A DNA stretch of 64,000 bases from Ramlibacter paludis (GTDB lineage: Bacteria > Pseudomonadota > Gammaproteobacteria > Burkholderiales > Burkholderiaceae_C): positions 248,001 through 312,000 of the forward strand of contig NZ_JAKLTM010000002.1 in NCBI RefSeq assembly GCF_022012305.1, in the 5' to 3' direction. A model generated the notes under the pieces. It searched no databases. It was given only the letters and a program-made list of their open reading frames with translations, and was not told the origin of the DNA. A program made the position numbers and the translations under genes. This document shows positions 33,978 to 41,841 of this stretch, one piece after another (position 1 is the stretch's first letter; each line of letters starts with the position of its first letter).

Positions 33978-35233
33978 CGTGCCACGCCGAAGGCGCCCTC
34001 TTCCCGCATGCGCGCGATGTCGCCGGCGGCGAAGCCGGCTTCGGCCAGCACTTCTTCCGTGTGCTCGCCCAGCAGCGGCGGATGCCGGCGCACCTGCTGC
34101 GGCGTGCCCGAGAGCTTGACGGCGAAGCCGATGTTGGGCGCCTTGCCCTCGATGGGATGGTCGATCTCCATGCGCATCTTGCGTTCCTTCGCGTGCTCGC
34201 TGGCAAAGGCCTCCGGGTAGCTCAGGATGGGGCCGGCCGGAATGCCGTTGGCCAGCAGCGTATCGACCCAGTAGTCCTTGGTGTGCTGGCGGAAGGTCTT
34301 CTCCAGTTCCTCCTGCAGCGCCGGCCGGTTCGCCAGGCGCAACGCGATCGTGGAGAAGCGCGGATCCTGCAGCAGTTCGGTGCGCTCCATCAGCGTGCAC
34401 AGCTGCACCCACAGCTTCTGGTTGTTGGCGCCCATCACGAAGTGGCCGTCCGACGAAGCCATGGCCTGGTAGGGCGCGGTCATCTTGTTGGACGTGCCCA
34501 GCGGCTGCGGCTCCTTGCCGGTGCCCCACCAGTCGCAGATGTCCCAGACGCCGAAGGCGATCGCCGAATCGAACAGCGAAGCGTCGATGTACTGGCCCTG
34601 CCCCGTGTTCTTCGCGCCGATGTAGGCCGAGAGCGTCGCGTACACCGCGAACAGCGCGCAGCCGATGTCGGCCACCGGCACGCCGGCCTTCACGGGCGGG
34701 CTGTCGGGATAACCGGTCACGCTCATCACGCCCGACATGGCCTGCGCCATCAGGTCGAAGCCCGGGCGGTCCGCCCAGGGGCCGGTCTGGCCGAAGCCCG
34801 AGATGCTGGTGTAGACCAGCCGCGGATTCACGTCCTTCAGCACCTCGTAGCCCAGGCCCATGCGGCGCAGCGCGCCGGGGCGGTAGTTCTCCACGAGGAT
34901 GTCCGCGTCCTTGGCCAGCGCCAGCAGCACCTGCTTGCCGGCCTCGGACTTGAGGTCCAGCGCGATGCTGCGCTTGTTGCGGTTCATGTTCAGGAAGCCG
35001 AGCGAGTCGGGTCCCTTCATCTTGAAGCCCATCGAGCCGCGGGTCTGGTCGCCCGTCCCCGGCGGTTCGATCTTGATCACGTCGGCGCCCATGTCGCCGA
35101 GAAGCATGCACGTGTAAGGCCCTGCCATCACCTGGCTGATGTCCAGGACCCGCACGCCTTCCAACGGAAGGCGTGCTTTCTGGTTCTCGCCCGCCAGCGG
35201 CAGCGGCCGCTGGCCCTTTCCGGCATCGCCCAT
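33974..35233 (-). CDS. CaiB/BaiF (class III) CoA-transferase
   Basis: 419 residues. Family motifs: LEGVRVLDISQVMAGPYTCM, GADVIKIEPPGTGDQTRG, NRNKRSIALDLKSEAGKQ, VENYRPGALRRMGLGYE, and the catalytic aspartate in GVPVADIGCALFAVYA. It would transfer CoA between carboxylic acids, activating a substrate for the crotonase encoded downstream. It overlaps by a few bases with both the receptor gene upstream and the crotonase gene downstream. It is distinct from Frc: the glycine loop and overall sequence differ, so oxalate/formate specificity is not expected. Confidence 0.92.
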   Translation of the reverse strand: MGDAGKGQRPLPLAGENQKARLPLEGVRVLDISQVMAGPYTCMLLGDMGADVIKIEPPGTGDQTRGSMGFKMKGPDSLGFLNMNRNKRSIALDLKSEAGKQVLLALAKDADILVENYRPGALRRMGLGYEVLKDVNPRLVYTSISGFGQTGPWADRPGFDLMAQAMSGVMSVTGYPDSPPVKAGVPVADIGCALFAVYATLSAYIGAKNTGQGQYIDASLFDSAIAFGVWDICDWWGTGKEPQPLGTSNKMTAPYQAMASSDGHFVMGANNQKLWVQLCTLMERTELLQDPRFSTIALRLANRPALQEELEKTFRQHTKDYWVDTLLANGIPAGPILSYPEAFASEHAKERKMRMEIDHPIEGKAPNIGFAVKLSGTPQQVRRHPPLLGEHTEEVLAEAGFAAGDIARMREEGAFGVAR

Positions 35234-36198
35234 CAGGCTTCGCCCTTCACGCCGCCTTCTTTGATGACCTTGCCCCACTTGGCCTGCTCGGTGACCATGA
35301 ACTGGGCGAACTTCTCGACCGAGCCGCCGCCGTCTTCGGCGCCGGAGGCTTCCAGCTTCTCCATCACGTCCGGCATCTGGAGCGCCTTGTTCACGTCTTC
35401 GTTCATGCGCCTGGCCAGGGCCAGCGGCAACTTGGCCGGGCCCACCAGGCCGTACCAGGTGGTGGCCTCGAAGGTGGGGAAGCCCGATTCGGCCATGGTC
35501 GGCACGTTGGGGTGGCCGGCCGCGCGCTTCAGGCGCGTCTGCGCGATCGCATGCGCCTTGCCGCTCTTCACGTGCGGCGTGGCAGCCGTCATCGTGTCGA
35601 AGCTGTATTGCACCTGGCCGCCGATCAGGTCGGTCAGCATCGGGCCGGAGCCCTTGTACGGCACGTGGATCGCCTTCACGCCGGCCTGCAGCATGAACAT
35701 CTCCAGCGCCAGATGCTGGGCCGAGCCGGTGCCGGCGGAACCGAAGCTCACCGCCCCCGGGTTCTTCTTGCACAGCTCCACCAGGTCCTTCACCGTCTTG
35801 GCGGGCTGCTGCTGGTTGCAGATCAGCAGGTTGGGCGTCACGCCCACCAGCGCGATCGGCGCGAAGTCCTTGATCGGGTCGTAGCCGACCCGCTGCAGGT
35901 TGGGCACGATGGCATGGCTGTTGATGTGCGCCATGTGCAGCACGGTGCCGTCGCCGGTCTGCTTGGAAACGTATTCGGAGGCAATGACGCCCGATGCACC
36001 GGCCTTGTTCTCGACGATCACCGTGGTGCGCCACATGTCGGCCAGCTTCTGGCCGATGACGCGCGCCAGCAGGTCGGTGCCGCCGCCGGGCGCGAAGCCG
36101 ACGATGATGCGAACGGGCCCGCTGGGCAAGCCCTGGGCGCGCAGCGTGGGCAAGGCCAGCGTCGCTGCGGCGCCGGTGAGGAAGGTTCTGCGTTGCAT
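35233..36198 (-). CDS. Bug-family (TctC) solute-binding protein
   Basis: 321 residues. MQRRTFLTGAAATLALPTL is a twin-arginine-like signal; the mature protein has VRIIVGFAPGGGTDLLARVI and VVENKAGASGVIAS, the two ligand-loop signatures of the family. No TctA or TctB accompanies it, as is common in Burkholderiales. It heads a cassette with a CaiB transferase and a crotonase-like enzyme, suggesting uptake and CoA activation of a carboxylic acid. Shine-Dalgarno AGGAG lies shortly before the ATG. Confidence 0.92.
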   Translation of the reverse strand: MQRRTFLTGAAATLALPTLRAQGLPSGPVRIIVGFAPGGGTDLLARVIGQKLADMWRTTVIVENKAGASGVIASEYVSKQTGDGTVLHMAHINSHAIVPNLQRVGYDPIKDFAPIALVGVTPNLLICNQQQPAKTVKDLVELCKKNPGAVSFGSAGTGSAQHLALEMFMLQAGVKAIHVPYKGSGPMLTDLIGGQVQYSFDTMTAATPHVKSGKAHAIAQTRLKRAAGHPNVPTMAESGFPTFEATTWYGLVGPAKLPLALARRMNEDVNKALQMPDVMEKLEASGAEDGGGSVEKFAQFMVTEQAKWGKVIKEGGVKGEA

Positions 36199-36257
36199 GG
36201 TGGTATCTCCTGAGCGTTTTGAAATTCAGCGGAGCCCCAACTCGCCCCGCACTGCTT

Positions 36258-37487
36258 TTACGCCGCCTTCTTCATGGGCAGCTGTACCGGATGGCCGGCG
36301 AAATAGTCCATGGCCGCGGCAACGCCGGAGCCTGCAAGTTTCACGCCCGACAGCTTCAGGCCCATCTCGCAGCCCGAAAGCGCGGCCATCAGGGTCAGGT
36401 CGTTGCAGTCGCCGAGGTGGCCGATGCGGAACATGCGGCCCTTGGCCTTGCCGAGGCCGGTGCCCAGCGAGCAGTCGAAGCGTTCGTAGATCAGCTTGCG
36501 CACCGCGTCGGCGTCCACGCCCTCGGGCATCATCACGCCGGTCAGCACCGGCGACTGGCTGGCCGTCTCCAGGCACTGGATCTCCAGGCCCCAGGCCTTG
36601 ACCGCGCCGCGCACGCCTTCGGCCCAGCGCTTGTGCCGCGCGAAGGTGCCTTCGAGGCCGCCGAAGGTGGGGTCCAGCAGCATGTCGCAGGCTTCGGCCA
36701 GGCCGTACAGCAGGTTGGTGTTGGGCGTGTAGGGCCAGTAGCCCGTCTTGTTCATCTCGATGATCTCGTCCCAGGCCCAGAAGGCCTTGGGCAGCTTGGC
36801 GCCCTTGCTCGCCTCGATCGCCTTGGGCGACAGCGCGTTGAAGCTGATGCCCGGGGGCAGCATCAGGCCCTTCTGCGAGCCGCTGACGGTGACGTCGACG
36901 CCCCACTCGTCGTGCTTGTATTCGGCCGAGGCCAGCCCGGAGATGGAGTCGACCAGCAGCAGTGCCGGATGCTTCGCCGCATCGATGGCCTTGCGCACCG
37001 CCAGGATGTTGCTGGTGGCGCCGGTGGAGGTCTCGTTGTGGACCACGCACACGGCCTTGATCGAATGCTCCTTGTCGTTCTTCAGGCGCTCCTCGATCAG
37101 GTGCGCCTGCACGCCGCGGCGCCAGCCTTCGAGGCCGGGCAGGCCCAGGAACTCGGTCTTCAGGCCCAGGCGCGTGGCCATCTTCTGCCACAGCGTGGCG
37201 AAGTGGCCGGTCTCGTACATCAGCACGTGGTCGCCGGGGCTCAGCGTATTGGCCAGCGCCGCTTCCCAGGCGCCGGTGCCGGAGGCCGGGTAGATCACCA
37301 CGGGGTGCTTCGTCTGGAAGATCTGCTGGATGCCCTTGAGCACGCGCAGGCCCAGCGCGCCGAACTCCGGGCCGCGGTGGTCGATCGTCGGCAGGCTCAT
37401 GGCCCGCAGGATGCGGTCGGGCACGGGCGAAGGCCCGGGGATCTGCAGGAAATGGCGGCCGGTGGGGTGGTAGTCGAGGGTCAGCAT
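36258..37487 (-). CDS. sgaA: Serine-glyoxylate-type aminotransferase (class V, PLP)
   Basis: 409 residues from MLTLDYHPTGRHFLQIPGPS. It resembles serine-glyoxylate/alanine-glyoxylate aminotransferases: IPGPSPVPDRILRAM, HRGPEF, the segment VVHNETSTGATSN, PLP-binding aspartate in LLLVDSISGLAS, and the Schiff-base lysine in VSGSQKGLMLPPG. It would make glycine from glyoxylate using serine, alanine or a related donor. Upstream in-frame ATGs at 37505 and 37523 exist, but none has a Shine-Dalgarno. A TTGACA -35 (37523-37518) with AAAAAT 17 bases on predicts a transcript starting beside 37487. The divergent GntR gene probably controls it. Confidence 0.88.
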   Translation of the reverse strand: MLTLDYHPTGRHFLQIPGPSPVPDRILRAMSLPTIDHRGPEFGALGLRVLKGIQQIFQTKHPVVIYPASGTGAWEAALANTLSPGDHVLMYETGHFATLWQKMATRLGLKTEFLGLPGLEGWRRGVQAHLIEERLKNDKEHSIKAVCVVHNETSTGATSNILAVRKAIDAAKHPALLLVDSISGLASAEYKHDEWGVDVTVSGSQKGLMLPPGISFNALSPKAIEASKGAKLPKAFWAWDEIIEMNKTGYWPYTPNTNLLYGLAEACDMLLDPTFGGLEGTFARHKRWAEGVRGAVKAWGLEIQCLETASQSPVLTGVMMPEGVDADAVRKLIYERFDCSLGTGLGKAKGRMFRIGHLGDCNDLTLMAALSGCEMGLKLSGVKLAGSGVAAAMDYFAGHPVQLPMKKAA

Positions 37488-37498
37488 GGGCGCTATTT

Positions 37499-37574
37499 TT
37501 TGCATACAAAATTCAAGTGTCAACTGCGCCCACCCTGTAATTTACGTTTGCACACAAACAAATTTGCATACAAA
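37499..37574. promoter_or_regulatory. Three TTTGCAYACAAA boxes between sgaA and the GntR gene
   Basis: TTTGCATACAAA at 37499-37510 and 37563-37574, and TTTGCACACAAA at 37547-37558. They occupy the 87-base divergent region. One lies inside the -35/-10 spacer of the sgaA promoter, and one abuts the first GntR ATG. They fit the operator style of GntR/FCD repressors. Confidence 0.72.
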
Positions 37575-38276
37575 ATGGCGACCATGACTGCCGAAGTGAT
37601 CTCCATCCCGCGCGCCGCCCTGCACGAGCAGGTGGCGCAACGCCTGCGCCAGATGCTGGTGGAAGGCCGCATCGCCCCGGGCGCCAAGCTCAACGAGCGC
37701 GAACTCGCCGAACTGCTGAACGTGTCCCGCACGCCCTTGCGGGAAGGCATCAAGATGCTGGCCGCCGAGGGCCTAGTGGAACTGCTGCCGAACCGCGGCG
37801 CGATAGCGGTTTCCCTGAGCGAGGCCGACGTGCTGAATACTTTCGAGGTGATGGCGGGACTCGAGGCCCAGGCCGGCGAGCTAGCGGCCGAACGCATCAC
37901 GCCCGCCGAGCTGGCGGAGATCCAGGCGATGCAGTTCGAGATGATGGCGGCCTACACGCGCGGCGACCTCTCGGCTTACTACGCGATCAACTCCCGCATC
38001 CACACGGCCATCAGCGCCGCGGCCAAGAACCCGGTGCTGACCACCGTCTACAAGCAGGTCAACGCGCGGCTGCAGGCCCTGCGCTTCCGCTCCAACCAGG
38101 ACGGCGAGAAGTGGAAGCGTGCGGTGAAGGAACACGAGAAGATGGTGGAGGCGCTCTCCGCCCACGACGGCGCCGCGATGCGCGAGGTGCTGCTCACGCA
38201 CCTGCGCAACAAGCGCGACGTGGTGCTGGAGCAGCTGCGCGAAGCCGGCAAGTCGCAGCGGGGGAATGCCGCATGA
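37575..38276 (+). CDS. GntR-family (FCD) transcriptional regulator
   Basis: 233 residues if ATG 37575 is used, 230 from ATG 37584 (MTAEVISIP). An N-terminal winged HTH (LHEQVAQRLRQMLVEGRIAP, ELAELLNVSRTPLREGIKML) is followed by an all-helical FCD effector domain with metal-binding histidines (SRIHTAI, VKEHEKMVEAL, LTHLRNKRD). Such proteins usually sense small carboxylates. It diverges from sgaA and overlaps the dehydrogenase gene by four bases (ATGA), so it probably represses both until a glyoxylate- or hydroxyacid-related ligand is present. No Shine-Dalgarno precedes either ATG. Confidence 0.9.
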   Translation: MATMTAEVISIPRAALHEQVAQRLRQMLVEGRIAPGAKLNERELAELLNVSRTPLREGIKMLAAEGLVELLPNRGAIAVSLSEADVLNTFEVMAGLEAQAGELAAERITPAELAEIQAMQFEMMAAYTRGDLSAYYAINSRIHTAISAAAKNPVLTTVYKQVNARLQALRFRSNQDGEKWKRAVKEHEKMVEALSAHDGAAMREVLLTHLRNKRDVVLEQLREAGKSQRGNAA

Positions 38277-41200
38277 ACGCCCCCCTGCCCTTGAAGGTGA
38301 CGCGCGAAGCCGCGCAGCAGGCTTACGACCAGGTCGCGCGCGCCAGCAACGAAGTGGCCGGCCGGCTGGCGCAGCGACTGGCCGCCGAAACGCAGGGCGA
38401 AGTGCTGTTCTCCGCGGCCGACCGCGGCCGCTATGCCACCGACGCCTCGATCTACCAGGTGATGCCGGTCGGCGTGTTCGTGCCGCGCAGCGCCGAGGAC
38501 GCGCGCATCGCGCTCGCCATCTGCCGCGACCTGCAGGTGCCCATCGTGCCGCGCGGCGGCGGCACCAGCCAGTGCGGCCAGACCGTGGGCGCTGGTCTCG
38601 TCATCGACTTCTCCAAGCACGTGCGCAACGTGCTGGACGTCGACCCGGCGGCGCGCACGGTGACGGTGGAGCCGGGCATCGTGCTCGACCACCTGAACGC
38701 GGCGCTGAAGAAGCACAAGCTCTGGTACCCGGTCGACGTCTCCACCGCGGCGCAGGCCACGCTGGGCGGCATGGCCGGCAACAACTCCTGCGGCAGCCGC
38801 AGCATCGCCTACGGCAACATGGTGCACAACGTGCTGGGCGCGCAAGCCTGGACCTCCGACGGCGCGCTGCACGACTTCGGCCGCTTCGAGGACGCCACCG
38901 GCGCGGCCCGCGCGCTGGGCGAACGCGTGCGCGATCTCGCGCAGTCGCTGCGGCCCGAGATCGAGGCGCGCTGGCCCAAGGTGCTGCGCCGGGTGGGCGG
39001 CTACAACCTGGACGTCTTCCACAACCAGAACGAGCGGCCCTACACCAGCGACGGCAGCGTCAACCTCGCGCACCTGCTGGTCGGCAGCGAAGGCACGCTC
39101 GCCCTGACGCGCAGCCTGAAGCTGCAGCTCTCGGAGCTGCCGGCGCACAAGGTGCTGGGCGTGGTCAACTTCCCGACTTTCTACAAGGCGATGGACTCGG
39201 CGCAGCACATCGTCAAGCTGGGTGGCGACGGCACGCTCACCGCGGTGGAGCTCGTCGACCGCACCATGATCGAGCTGTCGCTGCAGAACCCGGCCTTCGC
39301 GCCCACGGTGCGCGCGGCGCTGATCGGCCAGCCCGACGCGGTGCTGCTGGTGGAATTCGCCGGCGCCGACAAGGCCGCCCTGCTGCGCAAGCTGAAGGAC
39401 CTGCAGGCGCTGATGGGCGACCTGGGCCTGCCCGGCTCGGTGGTGCTGATGCCCGACGAAGGCCCGCAAAAGGCGCTGTGGGAAGTGCGCAAGGCCGGCC
39501 TCAACATCATGATGAGCCTCAAGGGCGACGGCAAGCCGGTGAGCTTCATCGAGGATTGCGCGGTGCCGCTGGAAAGCCTGGCAGAGTACACGGATGCGCT
39601 CACGCAGGTGTTCCGCAAGCACGGCACCAAGGGCACCTGGTACGCCCACGCCTCGGTCGGCACGCTGCACGTGCGCCCCATCCTCGACATGCGGCGCAAC
39701 GGCGCGCCGGAGATGCGGCAGATCGCCGAGGAAGCCTCGGCCCTGGTGCGCAAGTACAAGGGCGCCTACAGCGGCGAGCATGGCGACGGCCTGTGCCGTG
39801 GCGAATGGATCCAGTGGCAGTTCGGCCCGGCCATCACCACCGCCTTTGCCGAGATCAAGCGCGCCTTCGACCCGCTGGGGCTGCTGTGCCCGCGGCGCAT
39901 GATCGATCCGCCGCGCATGGACGACACGCGGCTGATGCGCTTTCCGCCGACGTACAAGGTGATCCCGCTCACGCCCGCTCTCGACTGGCGCGCCTGGGAC
40001 GTGCAGAACGATCCCGCCACCGAGCAGACCACCGCGCCGGGCACCGGCGGCGACCCGGCACAGGGCTTCGCGAAGGCCGTGGAGATGTGCAACAACAACG
40101 GGCACTGCCGCAAGTTCGACGCCGGCACGATGTGTCCGAGCTACCGCGTCACGCGCGACGAGCAGCACCTGACGCGCGGCCGCGCCAACACCTTGCGCCT
40201 GGCCGTCAGCGGCCAGCTCGGTCCCGACGGCCTGGCCAGCGAGGCCGTGCGCGAGGCCATGGACCTCTGCGTGAGCTGCAAGGGCTGCAAGCGCGATTGC
40301 CCGACCGGCGTCGACATGGCCCGCATGAAGATCGAGTTCCTGCATGCCGATCGCAAGAAGAACGGCTGGTCGCTGAAGGACCGGCTGATCGCGCGCCTGC
40401 CGGATTACGCGGCGAGCGCCTCGCGCTTTGCCGGGCTGCTGAACCTGCGCAATCGCAGCCGCCTGCTGGCAACGCTGGGCGAGAAGATGCTGGGGTTCTC
40501 GGCGGAGCGGTCGCTGCCCGAATGGCAGGCGCAGCATTTCTTCAACGGCGGCGTGCAAGGCGCGAGCCGCGATGAAGTGCTTGCCGCCGCCAAGCCGGTC
40601 GTGCTGTTCGTCGACACCTTCAACGGCTTCTTCGAATCCGCCAACGCGCGGGCCGCTTTCGACGTGCTGCAGGCCGCCGGCTACACGATGCACGTGGCCG
40701 CCAAGCAGGGCGGCGACGGCAAGCACCTGTGCTGCGGCCGCACCTACCTCGCCAGCGGCATGGTCGACGAGGCCAAGGCCAAGGCCGGCGAGCTGCTGCA
40801 GGCGTTGCAGCCCTTCGTCGACAAGGGCATCGCGGTGGTGGGCCTGGAGCCCTCCTGCCTGCTGACCTTGCGCGACGAGATGACCGCGATGGGCTTCGGC
40901 GCCCCGGCGCAGGCCCTGGCCGCCCAGTCGCTGCTGCTCGAGGAATTCCTGGCGCGCGAAGCCGCAGCGGGCCGCCTGGACGCGTTGCGCTCGCGGCTGA
41001 AGCAAATGGCGCAACCCGTGCTGGTGCACGGGCACTGCCACCAGAAGGCGTTCGGCGCGGTCTCTCCGGTGCTGGAGGTGCTCAAGCTGGTGCCCGGCGT
41101 GCAGCCGCAGCTCATCGAGTCGAGCTGCTGCGGCATGGCGGGCAGCTTCGGCTACGAGGCGAGCCACCACGCGGTGTCCATGCAGATGGCCGAACTGAGC

Positions 41201-41338
41201 CTGCTGCCCGCGGTGCGTTCGGCACCCGACGCGATCGTCGTGGCCGACGGCACCAGCTGCCGCCACCAGATCCACGACGGTGCGCAGCGGGAAGCAATTC
41301 ACGCGGCCGTGTTCCTCCGGATGGCGATGCGCGACTAG
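38273..41338 (+). CDS. FAD- and Fe-S-containing 2-hydroxyacid dehydrogenase (YdiJ/GlcD-GlcF fusion type)
   Basis: 1021 residues. A FAD-binding type 4 domain (PRGGGTSQCGQTVGAG, then AGNNSCGSRSIAYGN) and FAD-linked oxidase C domain (VLLVEFAGADKAALL, YSGEHGDGLCRGEW) occupy the first ~570. Two ferredoxin-like clusters follow (CNNNGHCRKFDAGTMCPSY and CVSCKGCKRDCPTGVDMAR). Two CCG domains end the protein (LCCGRTYLASGM and SSCCGMAGSFGYE). The layout and length match YdiJ-type D-2-hydroxyglutarate or D-lactate dehydrogenases. Coupled to the GntR regulator and near sgaA, it may oxidise a 2-hydroxyacid such as glycolate, D-lactate or 2-hydroxyglutarate, passing electrons to the respiratory chain. Confidence 0.9.
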   Translation: MNAPLPLKVTREAAQQAYDQVARASNEVAGRLAQRLAAETQGEVLFSAADRGRYATDASIYQVMPVGVFVPRSAEDARIALAICRDLQVPIVPRGGGTSQCGQTVGAGLVIDFSKHVRNVLDVDPAARTVTVEPGIVLDHLNAALKKHKLWYPVDVSTAAQATLGGMAGNNSCGSRSIAYGNMVHNVLGAQAWTSDGALHDFGRFEDATGAARALGERVRDLAQSLRPEIEARWPKVLRRVGGYNLDVFHNQNERPYTSDGSVNLAHLLVGSEGTLALTRSLKLQLSELPAHKVLGVVNFPTFYKAMDSAQHIVKLGGDGTLTAVELVDRTMIELSLQNPAFAPTVRAALIGQPDAVLLVEFAGADKAALLRKLKDLQALMGDLGLPGSVVLMPDEGPQKALWEVRKAGLNIMMSLKGDGKPVSFIEDCAVPLESLAEYTDALTQVFRKHGTKGTWYAHASVGTLHVRPILDMRRNGAPEMRQIAEEASALVRKYKGAYSGEHGDGLCRGEWIQWQFGPAITTAFAEIKRAFDPLGLLCPRRMIDPPRMDDTRLMRFPPTYKVIPLTPALDWRAWDVQNDPATEQTTAPGTGGDPAQGFAKAVEMCNNNGHCRKFDAGTMCPSYRVTRDEQHLTRGRANTLRLAVSGQLGPDGLASEAVREAMDLCVSCKGCKRDCPTGVDMARMKIEFLHADRKKNGWSLKDRLIARLPDYAASASRFAGLLNLRNRSRLLATLGEKMLGFSAERSLPEWQAQHFFNGGVQGASRDEVLAAAKPVVLFVDTFNGFFESANARAAFDVLQAAGYTMHVAAKQGGDGKHLCCGRTYLASGMVDEAKAKAGELLQALQPFVDKGIAVVGLEPSCLLTLRDEMTAMGFGAPAQALAAQSLLLEEFLAREAAAGRLDALRSRLKQMAQPVLVHGHCHQKAFGAVSPVLEVLKLVPGVQPQLIESSCCGMAGSFGYEASHHAVSMQMAELSLLPAVRSAPDAIVVADGTSCRHQIHDGAQREAIHAAVFLRMAMRD

Positions 41339-41382
41339 GCGCCTGGGCGGCAGAGAAAAGGGCTCGTGGCGTGCAAAATGGC

Positions 41383-41841
41383 GTGGTGAGTTCCACGCCC
41401 TGCATCATCCGCGCCGCCCTCCCCTCCGACGAGCCCGTGTGGCGCCAGTTGTGGCGCGGCTATTGCGACTTCTACGAAGCCGAAGTGCCCCAGGCGGTCA
41501 CCGACCGCACCTGGAAGCGCATCCTCGATCCCGACGCACAGGTGATGTGCATCGTTGCCGAGGTCGAGGGCCAGGTGGTCGGCTTCGCCAACTGCGTGGT
41601 GCACGAGAACACCTGGGAAACCCAGGCGATCTGCTACCTGGAAGACCTGTACGTGACGCCGGGCGTGCGCGGACGCGGCGTGGGCGGCGCGCTGCTGGAA
41701 TGGCTGCGCAACGCGATGCGCGCCGAGGGCTGGGCCCGCCTCTACTGGATGACCCGCGCCGACAACACGCGCGCGCGCCGCCTCTACGACCGCTTCGCGC
41801 AGGCCGACGACTTCGTCCGGTACGTCATCAAGCAGAGATGA
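41383..41841 (+). CDS. GNAT-family N-acetyltransferase
   Basis: About 152 residues. The start is uncertain: GTG codons at 41371, 41383 and 41386 are all in frame, while the nearby ATG is not. The acetyl-CoA loop PGVRGRGVGGALLEWLR and YWMTRADNTRARRLYDRF are intact; IRAALPSDEPVWRQLWRGYCDFY opens the domain. The C-terminus DDFVRYVIKQ matches small GNATs annotated near central metabolism. It overlaps the histidine kinase start by four bases. Confidence 0.82.
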   Translation: MVSSTPCIIRAALPSDEPVWRQLWRGYCDFYEAEVPQAVTDRTWKRILDPDAQVMCIVAEVEGQVVGFANCVVHENTWETQAICYLEDLYVTPGVRGRGVGGALLEWLRNAMRAEGWARLYWMTRADNTRARRLYDRFAQADDFVRYVIKQR

